Source of the DNA: Bacteroidota bacterium
Lineage (GTDB): Bacteria; Bacteroidota; Bacteroidia; Flavobacteriales; Flavobacteriaceae
Direction of reading: 5' to 3'
Length of the DNA stretch: 58,094 nt
Assembly (NCBI GenBank): GCA_018829465.1
Contig: JAHJTN010000015.1
Coordinates: forward strand, 1 to 58,094
Shown: one piece after another, positions 25,724 through 33,309 of the stretch
Layout of the letters: the number at the start of each line of letters is the position of its first letter
How positions within the stretch are numbered: position 1 is the stretch's first letter
The notes under the pieces: generated by a model
Told to the model about the DNA's origin: nothing
Seen by the model: only the letters and a program-made list of their open reading frames with translations
The model's database searches: none
Made by a program: the position numbers and the translations under genes

Positions 25724-27058
25724 ATGCATTCGAAAACCATTGAAAAGTTTTCAAAACTATCTAAAGGGGAAAAAATGGTGTGGGTTGCCCGCAATTTTTT
25801 CGACAATCCTGAAGCCGGACTACAAGTACTCAAGCAATATTGGAATCAAGATGATGCATTGCAAAAATTGCACGACGAATTTATAGAAAATACTTTGTCC
25901 AATTTTTACTTGCCTTTTGGTGTAGCACCCAATTTTCTGATCAATGATGAACTGTATGTTTTGCCTATGGTCATTGAAGAAAGCTCTGTTGTGGCGGCGG
26001 CTTCTCGTGCGGCTAAATTTTGGCTCAAAAGAGGTGGTTTTAAAACAGAGGTCATCAGTACTGCAAAAACAGGTCAAGTTCATTTTACCTACAACGGGAA
26101 CCATCAGTTATTACAAGCATTTTTTCTTCGGGTGAAAGATAGGCTAGTGGCCGAAGTAGCTCCGCTTACTACCAATATGCAAAAACGCGGCGGGGGCTTA
26201 ACAAATCTCACTTTGGTGGACAAAACCCACGAATTGGAAAATTATTTTCAGCTCAGTGCCACTTTTGAAACCTGCGATGCCATGGGGGCCAATTTTATCA
26301 ATTCTTGTTTAGAACAGTTGGCGCAATCGTGGCAATATGTGTACAAGCAAGATGCCGAGATGCAGGCACAAAATGCCGATTTTAGTATAGTTATGAGTAT
26401 TTTGTCTAACTATACGCCCGATTGTTTGGTGCGCGCTACGGTTTGCTGTCCGGTAGCCGATTTAGAAGCCACAGAAGATTTGTCGCCCAAAGCCTTTGCT
26501 GAAAAATTTGTTCAAGCGGTTAAAATTGCAGAAGCATCGCCTTACCGGGCGGTCACGCATAACAAAGGCATTATGAACGGTGTAGATGCTTTGGTATTGG
26601 CCACAGGAAACGACTTTAGAGCGGTGGAAGCAGGCGTACATGCTTTTGCAGCCAAAGACGGCCGTTACCAAAGCCTGACGCATGCCAAAATTGAGAATGA
26701 CATTTTTTATTTTTGGATAGAAATTCCTTTGGCACTAGGTACAGTGGGAGGTCTCACGGGTTTGCATCCGTTGGTGAAGCTATCGCATGAAATATTGGGA
26801 CATCCCAACGCCAAAAAACTGATGGAGATAACAGCGGTTGCCGGGCTGGCTCAGAATTTTGCGGCTTTGAATGCTTTGGTCACTTCGGGAATTCAAAAAG
26901 GTCATATGAAGATGCATTTGCTCAATATACTCAATCAACTAAAAGCCAATGAAGTTGAAAAATTGACACTTATAGAATATTTTAAAACGCACATCGTCAG
27001 TTTTACAGAGGTTTCTGTTCAGTTAGAGAAGTTGCGCCAAGTATCCACCATAAATTAA
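25724..27058 (+). CDS. Hydroxymethylglutaryl-CoA reductase, class II
   Basis: Reduces HMG-CoA to mevalonate, which feeds isoprenoid and therefore carotenoid synthesis. The 444-residue protein is of the bacterial class II type, with ENTLSNFYLPFGVAPNF at the N-terminus, VIEESSVVAAASRAAKFW with the catalytic Glu, DAMGANFINSC, and GTVGGLTGLHPLVK. The longest frame starts at a TTG 75 bp upstream; the ATG at 25724 is used here. TATCTTTG at 25702-25709 is a plausible -7 box. The GHMP kinase gene follows after 4 bp. These enzymes are often labelled 'degradative', but here the biosynthetic role fits. Confidence 0.92.
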   Translation: MHSKTIEKFSKLSKGEKMVWVARNFFDNPEAGLQVLKQYWNQDDALQKLHDEFIENTLSNFYLPFGVAPNFLINDELYVLPMVIEESSVVAAASRAAKFWLKRGGFKTEVISTAKTGQVHFTYNGNHQLLQAFFLRVKDRLVAEVAPLTTNMQKRGGGLTNLTLVDKTHELENYFQLSATFETCDAMGANFINSCLEQLAQSWQYVYKQDAEMQAQNADFSIVMSILSNYTPDCLVRATVCCPVADLEATEDLSPKAFAEKFVQAVKIAEASPYRAVTHNKGIMNGVDALVLATGNDFRAVEAGVHAFAAKDGRYQSLTHAKIENDIFYFWIEIPLALGTVGGLTGLHPLVKLSHEILGHPNAKKLMEITAVAGLAQNFAALNALVTSGIQKGHMKMHLLNILNQLKANEVEKLTLIEYFKTHIVSFTEVSVQLEKLRQVSTIN

Positions 27059-27062
27059 ACCG

Positions 27063-27977
27063 TTGAAATCCTTTTTTCAAAGTTGCGGGAAGTTATTGCT
27101 CACGGGCGAATACGCTATTCTGGATGGTGCCACAGGTTTGGCACTGCCTACCAAATACGGTCAAAGCATGACAGTTTGCCCCGCGGCTACCCAACAATTG
27201 ACATGGAAGAGTTTTGACAACGATGGTAAAATTTGGTACGAAGCCGTTTTTTCTCTGTCGGATATCATCAAAAACAAGATAGTTTATGCTGATGATTTCA
27301 GCGTTCGCTTGTTGTCGCTTTTTACTGAAATTCAAAGACAAAACCCACTTTTTTTTAAAGCTAGTGAGGGTTTTTATATAGAAACACACTTGGATTTTCC
27401 AAGGCAATGGGGCCTGGGGACTTCTGCTACTTTGGTAGCAAATTTGGCAAACTGGGCTAAGGTAGATGCTTTTGAACTCTTATTCCAAACATTTGGTGGT
27501 AGCGGTTATGACGTTGCTGTTGCGCAACAATCGGCACCCATATTGTACGAGCTTGATGCGGGAAAACCTCGGTGGAAACCCGTTTTATTTCAACCTTCTT
27601 TTTCGGGTCAGTTGTTTTTTGTGTACCTCAATCAGAAACAAAACAGCCGTTCGGCTATTGCCTGGTATCGACAAAAAAAGCATCCGGAATCTTTCTTAAA
27701 ATCGGTGACGGCTTGCACGCAATCTATCTTGCAAAGCAAGGATATCGAGTCTTTTTCAAATGCATTGACGCAACACGAAAACCTGCTAGCAGAAGCCTTG
27801 GGCATTCCAAGCGTAAAAGCACAAATGTTTTCAGATTATCCGTATGCGATGAAGAGTTTGGGAGCTTGGGGAGGCGATTTTGTGTTGGCTGTGGGCGACG
27901 AGAAAACAGCAGCTTATTTTAAAGCTAAAGGCTGTAAAACAGTGATTCCCTATGCGGAAATGATTAAATCGATTTAA
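27063..27977 (+). CDS. GYD-type GHMP kinase (mevalonate pathway)
   Basis: A 304-residue GHMP-superfamily kinase, probably acting on a mevalonate-pathway intermediate. It has CGKLLLTGEYAILDGATGLA at the start, the ATP loop PRQWGLGTSATLVANLA near residues 115-131, and GGSGYDVAVAQ near residues 147-157, the variant of the GYD motif of phosphomevalonate kinases. The only start that keeps the conserved N-terminal strand is TTG at 27063, four bases after the HMG-CoA reductase stop, so translation is probably coupled. Exact substrate (mevalonate or phosphomevalonate) cannot be told. Confidence 0.82.
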   Translation: MKSFFQSCGKLLLTGEYAILDGATGLALPTKYGQSMTVCPAATQQLTWKSFDNDGKIWYEAVFSLSDIIKNKIVYADDFSVRLLSLFTEIQRQNPLFFKASEGFYIETHLDFPRQWGLGTSATLVANLANWAKVDAFELLFQTFGGSGYDVAVAQQSAPILYELDAGKPRWKPVLFQPSFSGQLFFVYLNQKQNSRSAIAWYRQKKHPESFLKSVTACTQSILQSKDIESFSNALTQHENLLAEALGIPSVKAQMFSDYPYAMKSLGAWGGDFVLAVGDEKTAAYFKAKGCKTVIPYAEMIKSI

Positions 27978-27982
27978 GCCCG

Positions 27983-28702
27983 CTAGTTTTTACCCCCGGG
28001 TTGTGTGGGCCTGATTTCAATTTTGCTCGGCAAGGCGCGCGGATGCATTTTCAATACATCTAAAACGAGTTGGCCGATATCTTCGGGTTGTATTTTCCAA
28101 GCGTCATTTTCATTGGGTTGGTGGTTGTTAAATTCTGATGTAACAGAACCCGGCATAATGGTGGTCACTTTAATGCCGTAGGCACGGAGGTCTATCATTG
28201 CTGCCTGCGTGAACCCGACTACCCCAAACTTGGATGCGTTGTAGCCGGCACCGCCTGCAAAAAAATTAGTTCCGGCAAGGCTGGCTATACTGATGTAATA
28301 ACCTTTACTTTTTTTCAAGGCGGGAATACTGGCCTTGAGGGTGTAGAAAACACCGTTGAGGTTGGTGGCAATCATCTGGTCAAAAGCTTCTATATCGAGT
28401 TCGTCCACAGGCGCAAAAACACCCAAACCCGCATTGGCCACCACCACATCCAAACCGCCAAATCTGTCTAAGATTTTGGCAACAGCTTCCTCTTCATCTG
28501 CATATTTTCTGACATCGGAAACAATGCCTAAAAGCTGCTGTTTGTAGTCTGATAAGGCTGCTAAAGCATTGTCAACGCCTTGCTCAGAGCGTCCGGAAAA
28601 TGCCACTTGATAGCCTTCTTCCAAGAGCGATTTTACAATGCCGAAACCGATGCCTTTGGTGCCACCGGTGATGTATGCGGTTTTCTGATTTGTCGTCATC
28701 AT
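27983..28702 (-). CDS. Short-chain dehydrogenase/reductase
   Basis: A 239-residue classical SDR oxidoreductase. It has the cofactor loop ITGGTKGIGFGI near residue 13, DVVVANAGLGVF, the catalytic Ser in ISIASLAG, and the catalytic pair YNASK. The residue pattern FSGRSEQ after strand 2, with Arg, suggests NADP preference. The substrate is unknown; neighbours give no strong hint. The frame extends to a GTG at 28720, but ATG at 28702 is preferred. It converges on the GHMP kinase gene with a 5-bp gap. Confidence 0.9.
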   Translation of the reverse strand: MMTTNQKTAYITGGTKGIGFGIVKSLLEEGYQVAFSGRSEQGVDNALAALSDYKQQLLGIVSDVRKYADEEEAVAKILDRFGGLDVVVANAGLGVFAPVDELDIEAFDQMIATNLNGVFYTLKASIPALKKSKGYYISIASLAGTNFFAGGAGYNASKFGVVGFTQAAMIDLRAYGIKVTTIMPGSVTSEFNNHQPNENDAWKIQPEDIGQLVLDVLKMHPRALPSKIEIRPTQPGGKN

Positions 28703-28859
28703 GTAGTTTTTAAATTTCACGTCAAGATAGTAAAAACTCAGGATTTATGAACTTTTAAAAAGGGATTTTGCATCAGTTTAACGAATTTTCAAAAGTGTTA
28801 AAAATTAATTTATTCACAGTTTTTAGGTGTCAGATATTTAGTTTTTTATTACATTCGTA

Positions 28860-29213
28860 ATGCATAACTCAGATATTATGGCAGAAGGACGCATTCAAAC
28901 TTTTCGCGAATTTTATATATTTTATTTGACGGAACACAGTAACAAGTATTCTCGCATCCTTCATTTTATAGGGACTTTCTTAGCCATTCTTTGGGCGAGT
29001 ATTATGTTGTCTGTCGATAACAAATGGCTTTGGTTTTTGGTGCCGGTGTTGGGCTATAGTTTTGCTTGGTTTGGGCACGCTTTTTTTGAAAAAAACAAGC
29101 CGGCTACGTTTAAATATCCGTTTTGGAGCCTCATTTCGGATTTTAAACTCTTTTTCGAAATTTTGTTGGGCCACCGTTCCTTTGATGCCCGCTTCGACAA
29201 TAGGCGTTCTTAA
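28860..29213 (+). CDS. Mpo1-like (DUF962) membrane protein
   Basis: A 117-residue membrane protein. The signature FREFYIFYLTEHSNKYSRILHFIGT with its conserved His residues, then WFGHAFFEKNKPATFKYPFWSLISDFKLF, is the DUF962 family. The yeast member Mpo1 is an iron-dependent dioxygenase that alpha-oxidises 2-hydroxy fatty acids. Its role in bacteria has not been settled that I know of. Two hydrophobic stretches lie at residues ~37-53 and 57-73. An alternative ATG lies at 28878. The 3' end overlaps ruvX by 4 bp. Confidence 0.85.
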   Translation: MHNSDIMAEGRIQTFREFYIFYLTEHSNKYSRILHFIGTFLAILWASIMLSVDNKWLWFLVPVLGYSFAWFGHAFFEKNKPATFKYPFWSLISDFKLFFEILLGHRSFDARFDNRRS

Positions 29214-29623
29214 GATTTTCTGTTTAGATAGTCTTGCAGTAGCAGTGTGGCGCTAATCTCATCGAGTAAGGCTTTGTTGTGTTTTTGTTTCTTTTTTGCG
29301 CCTTGGGTGTGCAAACTTTGCATGGCTATTTTGGAGGTAAAACGCTCATCTACAGTTTCTATGGGCAATGTCGGAAAGTTTTCTCGGAAAGCTTTCACAA
29401 ATTCAAGCACACCCGGCGCAGCATCGGACAAAGTGTTGTTCATCTGTTTGGGCAGACCAATCAGGACAAGCGCTACATTTTCCGACGCCGTATAGGTCTT
29501 GATAAATGGCATCAATTGGGCCGTGTCCACCGTTGTCAAACCTGATGCGATCAGTTGAAAATCGTCTGTTACGGCGATACCTGTCCGTTTGTAACCGAAA
29601 TCCAACGCCATAACTCGTGCCAT
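29210..29623 (-). CDS. ruvX: Putative pre-16S rRNA nuclease / Holliday junction resolvase
   Basis: A 137-residue YqgF/RuvX-family RNase H-fold protein. It shows the first acidic motif MALDFGYKRTGIAVTD, VLIGLPKQMNNTLSD, and VETVDERFTSKIA with the second acid. In E. coli YqgF matures the 5' end of 16S rRNA; a Holliday junction role has been proposed for relatives. It converges on the DUF962 gene. Confidence 0.93.
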   Translation of the reverse strand: MARVMALDFGYKRTGIAVTDDFQLIASGLTTVDTAQLMPFIKTYTASENVALVLIGLPKQMNNTLSDAAPGVLEFVKAFRENFPTLPIETVDERFTSKIAMQSLHTQGAKKKQKHNKALLDEISATLLLQDYLNRKS

Positions 29624-29656
29624 TTTTTTATGTTTTAAGGTTATTAGTGATGGTTT

Positions 29657-29770
29657 GGCTATGCGTAGTGCGAGATTTCAAGACACTAAACAATTCACTT
29701 ATCGAAAAATTTACTTAATTGCTTATATATCATCACTTAAGCCCGCAATTGCTATAGCCGATGTTGTGCG
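29657..29770 (-). repeat. attC-like imperfect palindrome after the PIN module
   Basis: GGCTATGCGTAGTGCGAGATT (start 29657) pairs imperfectly with the CCCGCAATTGCTATAGCC arm ending at 29759, across ~65 bp of variable sequence. Next to the gene side, GCACAAC on the minus strand differs by one base from the integron core RYYYAAC. The far core GTTRRRY is not found, so the site is decayed or is another kind of cassette repeat. It lies directly downstream of the small gene of the PIN module. Confidence 0.45.
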
Positions 29771-29779
29771 GTCGGCATT

Positions 29780-29929
29780 CTATTTCGCGAGTTTCAATTT
29801 TCTTCGATTTAAGTATTCTTTAAATTCGGCAAAAGTCATTCCCTTGGTTTCTCTTGCGATTTTTTCTTTTACTTCTCTAAAGAATTTAACGGTGTCAAAC
29901 TCTTTTTTTGATTTTTCTGATTTATTCAT
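29780..29929 (-). CDS. Small protein partner of the PIN-domain gene, candidate antitoxin
   Basis: A 49-residue protein, highly charged, with MNKSEKSKKEFDTVKFFRE at the start and MTFAEFKEYLNRRKLKLAK at the end. It overlaps the upstream PIN-domain gene by 8 bp, as is usual in two-gene toxin-antitoxin units. The composition (helical, Lys/Glu-rich) fits an antitoxin, although here the toxin-like gene comes first. Function is inferred from position and size only. Confidence 0.6.
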   Translation of the reverse strand: MNKSEKSKKEFDTVKFFREVKEKIARETKGMTFAEFKEYLNRRKLKLAK

Positions 29930-30383
29930 TGCGTATTATTTCTTTAGGTGAACGAATATCTAATTGTATGTGTCCGTTTTTTATGTTAATTGCATTGTAA
30001 CCTCTTATTCTGAATACATTTACGATGTGTTTAAAATTCCAACTTACTAAGTAGTCCACTTTATTTATCGTAGCACAAGCAATATGTCTGCAATCATCAA
30101 TGCTTGTTTGTCCAACAACTTTTTCTTTCACATATTCTTCGGCAAGTTCATTAATTTCTTCAGTTATTTCGGCAAATTCAGTTTGATTTCTGTCGAGACT
30201 TAAAAAATGTTCTTTTACTATGTCTGGTGCGTTTTCAAGTTCAAATTCACAAAGGTCAGAGTAAACACAAATGATTTCTCCATTTTTGACCATTTCAAAT
30301 AGCATTTCAGTTTCTTCCTGAAATTCAACGTCATAAATTCCACCGAAAACTGAGGTGTCAAAATATAGTCTTAATTTTCTCAT
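29922..30383 (-). CDS. PIN-domain protein, VapC-like
   Basis: A 153-residue predicted RNase. The first acidic residue lies in LRLYFDTSVFGGIYD, typical for PIN domains. Further acids lie in CEFELENAP and TSIDDCRHIACATI, and DYLVSWNFKHIVN near the C-terminus matches the last conserved strand and Asn. Such proteins cut tRNA or rRNA when freed from an antitoxin. A 49-residue partner follows with an 8-bp overlap. The module sits in a patch of accessory DNA between ruvX and a lipoprotein gene. Confidence 0.78.
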   Translation of the reverse strand: MRKLRLYFDTSVFGGIYDVEFQEETEMLFEMVKNGEIICVYSDLCEFELENAPDIVKEHFLSLDRNQTEFAEITEEINELAEEYVKEKVVGQTSIDDCRHIACATINKVDYLVSWNFKHIVNVFRIRGYNAINIKNGHIQLDIRSPKEIIRNE

Positions 30384-30412
30384 TCATTAAAGATAATAAA
30401 TCTTTTCAAATT

Positions 30413-30592
30413 CTGAGTGTTTTCATTTGCAGAGTGTTTTTCTATGCTGCAGCGCAACGGTTTTCGTATATGGCTCGTTGTGTGTAAAACAACGAATTCT
30501 TTTGAACAAGTCGAGGTGTTTGCAAAAAAACGCAAACTTTCGAGCCGTTCACTTACCCCGCAATGTGCTATACAAAGCTTGCGGCAAGTGCT
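30413..30592 (-). repeat. attC-like imperfect palindrome after the HepT pseudogene
   Basis: On the minus strand TTTGTATAGCACATTGCGGGG and, about 90 bp further, CAACGAGCCATATACGAAAA form an imperfect inverted repeat, followed by GTTGCGC (one mismatch to the integron core GTTRRRY). An inner perfect hairpin GTTTGC/GCAAAC is also present. The arms resemble those at 29657-29759 (shared GCAAT and CTATA blocks). Its place behind a toxin-antitoxin pair fits a gene-cassette boundary. Confidence 0.45.
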
Positions 30593-30928
30593 TTACTCTC
30601 TCATTTTTATTATTTCTTCTTTCAGTTTTGGAAGTTCTCTTACTATTATTGTTCAAATAACTTCGTCAGATATATTGTCGTGTTCGTGAGCAATTCTGTT
30701 TTTTGTTCCGATAATCTGTCTTGCGTTTTGTATGTCAATTTTAGCGTTCTTGTAGTTTATTATCCTGTTAACCGCTTACCCAATAATTTCTATATTTCGT
30801 TCTACCTACTTTTTTGTTTTTAGATCTTTTTGAAATTCAAAAAAATCTCTTTTTCCCGGCAAAAAGTCAAAAATCTCATCTATCGACCTTAAAATGTCCT
30901 CAAGCCAAGCGTTTATTTTGTTATCCAT
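30593..30928 (-). pseudogene. HepT-like HEPN toxin broken by three in-frame stop codons
   Basis: A 112-codon frame that overlaps the MntA-like gene by 8 bp and reads as a HEPN protein from MDNKINAWLEDILRSIDEIF to ELPKLKEEIIKMRE. It is interrupted by TAG (30806-30808), TAA (30776-30778) and TGA (30653-30655). No frameshift is needed; the stops fall inside KK-stop-VERNIEIIG-stop-AVNR and DEVI-stop-TII, where a normal HepT has sense codons. The active-site motif R-x4-H-x-Y reads K-x4-H-x-H, so the catalytic Arg and the AMPylated Tyr are also lost. It is a decayed toxin, unless stop codons are somehow read through. Confidence 0.82.
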
Positions 30929-31220
30929 AAATCACAACTTTTGACTCGTCAATTTCTTTTCTGAAAAATGAGTTTTTTATTCCACGTTCTTCTATCAAGT
31001 CAATTTGGCGTTTTAAAATCAGTTCCAATTTTTCTTTTAGTTGAAAATACAAATCAGTATATTTTATTGGGTCATTTTCGTCAAAATCAACCACAAAATC
31101 AATGTCAGTGTCTGATGAAAAGCTGTCAGTCAAGACAGAACCAAAAACTGAAAAATTCTTAACTCTGTATTCTTTACAAAGTTGTTTAATCCGTTCTATA
31201 TTTTTCTCTGAAATTTTCAT
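30921..31220 (-). CDS. MntA-like nucleotidyltransferase antitoxin
   Basis: A 99-residue minimal nucleotidyltransferase. The motif G-S-x10-D-x-D is exact (FGSVLTDSFSSDTDIDFVVDF, split at GS and DID), followed by a third acid in KRQIDLIEE. In MntA-HepT pairs this enzyme AMPylates the HEPN toxin on the Tyr of its RX4HXY site. The gene here is intact, but its partner downstream is broken, so it now has no visible target. Confidence 0.85.
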   Translation of the reverse strand: MKISEKNIERIKQLCKEYRVKNFSVFGSVLTDSFSSDTDIDFVVDFDENDPIKYTDLYFQLKEKLELILKRQIDLIEERGIKNSFFRKEIDESKVVIYG

Positions 31221-31292
31221 CTCTTATTTATCTGACTCACAAAGTTACAATTTTTCCATGAGTTCTTTTTTGCATCAGCTACAACAACCCAT

Positions 31293-31826
31293 TTACTCAA
31301 TCGTATCTAACAATTCTTGGTTTGGGTTGTATTGGTTTACCTTGTTCAGCTGCGTGTAAATACCCAGGTAAGCCGATTTGATTTCAGCCAAGTTTCTCTG
31401 CAAGGTCGAATCTGTGATGTCGGCATCCAATAAATTGTCTTGGTATTTTAAGATAAAATTTCGCAACAAATTTAGCCGACTTCGAATGTGCGGAATATCT
31501 GCATCCTCGGGTATATATCCCTCAAAAAGTGTTTCGGTGGCCTCAACCAAGGCATCGATGCCTTGAACAGCCTCGCCGCGGTTTAGTTTTACGTATCGGT
31601 TGAGATAGGCATCAAACTCATCTAAAGAAGGCCAACTGTCCAATACCTGAATTGCATTGGGCCTCAAGCTTGGTTTTTCAAGAACTATTGGCAAGGGTTT
31701 GGCTTTCCACAAACTGTCTTGTCGTGCCCGTTCCACGCGTTCGGCTAGCTTTTTTTTGCCGTTGTCACAAGCGTGTAAGCCACTCAAAAAGAGTAAGACG
31801 AATAAGACAATTGACATTTTACGCAT
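31293..31826 (-). CDS. Lipoprotein of unknown function
   Basis: A 177-residue lipoprotein. The signal MRKMSIVLFVLLFLSGLHAC ends in a lipobox (LHA-C). The mature part is helical and charged, with no motif that I recognise (for example DSWPSLDEFDAYLNRYVKL and a C-terminal AEIKSAYLGIYTQLNKV). The longest frame starts 54 codons upstream, but that segment looks non-coding. It lies between the toxin-antitoxin patch and purK, on the opposite strand to purK. Confidence 0.65.
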   Translation of the reverse strand: MRKMSIVLFVLLFLSGLHACDNGKKKLAERVERARQDSLWKAKPLPIVLEKPSLRPNAIQVLDSWPSLDEFDAYLNRYVKLNRGEAVQGIDALVEATETLFEGYIPEDADIPHIRSRLNLLRNFILKYQDNLLDADITDSTLQRNLAEIKSAYLGIYTQLNKVNQYNPNQELLDTIE

Positions 31827-32136
31827 CAGTTGGTATGTTGATTTAATTCTAGATTGCATGGATCGTACTTCAACTGCGCTCGGCAGCAGTGTAAAATACC
31901 CTTCAAATCGTACAATTTTAATTTTTTTAGGGAATTTTACTGCTACAAAAGTAGAAAATATCTTTGAGTCGGGAATTTTAAAATTCAATAGGTGTATTTT
32001 TGGAGACTTTGTATTTTTGTGTGCCTAAACAAACCTATGCATACAAAAGGCTTTAATTTCAATCCCACAGAGCGGATGCAAATATGATTTTTTTTCCACT
32101 TAATGGTTTCAAAACAATAATAAACAGTAACTTATA
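31827..32136. other. Intergenic region upstream of purK
   Basis: 310 bp between divergent genes. It holds a REP-like core (TCAACTGCGCTCGGC, 31869-31883) and two copies of TATTTTTG (31995-32002 and 32012-32019) that could serve as -7 boxes for purK. No convincing -33 partner or small gene was found. Confidence 0.45.
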
Positions 32137-33291
32137 ATGACATATTTCTCTTCTGATTTTACACTTGGCATCCTCGGCGGTGGCCAACTCGGTAAAATGT
32201 TGCTTGCCGAAACGCAAAAATGGGACATACAAACCCTTGTGATGGATCCGTCTGATGGGGCTCCGGCTAGGGTAGGGGCGCATGCATTTATTAAAGGCGA
32301 CTTAATGGACTACGAAGCGGTTTTGAATTTTGGCAGAAAGGTGAATGTGTTGACTATCGAAATTGAAAATGTAAACGTGGCAGCCTTAAAAAAACTTGAA
32401 GCCGAAGGGGTAAAAGTTTTTCCAAAACCCGATGCCCTTCAAATCATACAGAGCAAAGCTACCCAGAAGCAGTTTTATGCAGACCATGCGCTTCCGACGG
32501 CTGATTTTCAAATTTTTCAGTCGTTAACAGATCTTAAAGAAGCACTTTCAAGTGCGGTGTTTTCTTATCCTTTCGTTTGGAAAAAAGCGCGTTTTGGCTA
32601 TGACGGATTTGGTGTAAAAGTCATTAAAAAGCTTTCAGACTTGGATCATTTGCCCGATGAATGTTGCATTATTGAAGCGTTGATTCCCTTTAAAAATGAG
32701 CTTTCAGTTATTGTAGCGCGGAATGCATTGGGCGAAATCAAAACTTTTCCGGTAGTAGAAATGGAATTTCACCCGGAGGCCAATCAGGTAGAATATGTGA
32801 TTTGTCCGGCCAGAATTCCTGAATCTGTTCGTGTTAAGGCCCAAGATATTGCCGTTCGGGTGGCCAAAGCTTTTGATTTTGTAGGTTTGTTGGCTGTAGA
32901 AATGTTTCAGACACAAACGGATGATTTGATGGTTAATGAAGTGGCACCTCGACCGCACAACAGCGGCCATTATTCAATAGAGGCTTCGGTTACTTCGCAA
33001 TTTGAACAACATCTGCGGGCCATACTCAATTTGCCTTTGGGCGATACAAGCAGTCTTTGTGCGGGTGTGATGGTGAATTTGGTCGGTGCCGAAGGATTTT
33101 CGGGCGATGTTGTTTACGAAGGCATCGAAACCATCATGTCCATGCCGGGTGTTACACCACATCTCTATGGAAAAAGACAAACACGGCCCTTTCGAAAGAT
33201 GGGTCATGTTACCATTGTTCACCAAGAAGTGAGCGAAGCGCGTAAAATTGCAGAACAGGTAAAAAGCACAATTAGGGTGATAGCTACTTGA
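32137..33291 (+). CDS. purK: 5-(carboxyamino)imidazole ribonucleotide synthase
   Basis: ATP-grasp enzyme that carboxylates AIR to N5-CAIR in purine synthesis. It has 384 residues. The N-terminal LGILGGGQLGKMLLAETQKWDI is the PurK signature. The ATP-binding region is VWKKARFGYDGFGVKVI near residues 147-163. The metal and substrate site is LMVNEVAPRPHNSGHYSIEA. The partner purE is not in the window. Confidence 0.96.
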   Translation: MTYFSSDFTLGILGGGQLGKMLLAETQKWDIQTLVMDPSDGAPARVGAHAFIKGDLMDYEAVLNFGRKVNVLTIEIENVNVAALKKLEAEGVKVFPKPDALQIIQSKATQKQFYADHALPTADFQIFQSLTDLKEALSSAVFSYPFVWKKARFGYDGFGVKVIKKLSDLDHLPDECCIIEALIPFKNELSVIVARNALGEIKTFPVVEMEFHPEANQVEYVICPARIPESVRVKAQDIAVRVAKAFDFVGLLAVEMFQTQTDDLMVNEVAPRPHNSGHYSIEASVTSQFEQHLRAILNLPLGDTSSLCAGVMVNLVGAEGFSGDVVYEGIETIMSMPGVTPHLYGKRQTRPFRKMGHVTIVHQEVSEARKIAEQVKSTIRVIAT

Positions 33292-33309
33292 TTTTTCTGT
33301 CCCAATAGC

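Noticed and set aside
29655-29951. Plus-strand frame of 98 codons
   Set aside because: It runs antisense across the palindrome and the small antitoxin-like gene and has non-protein-like composition. The minus-strand reading gives overlapping, motif-bearing genes.
30413-30823. Plus-strand frames of 77-90 codons over the HepT region
   Set aside because: They are antisense to a recognisable HEPN sequence and rich in Phe/Ser/Leu, typical of shadow frames.
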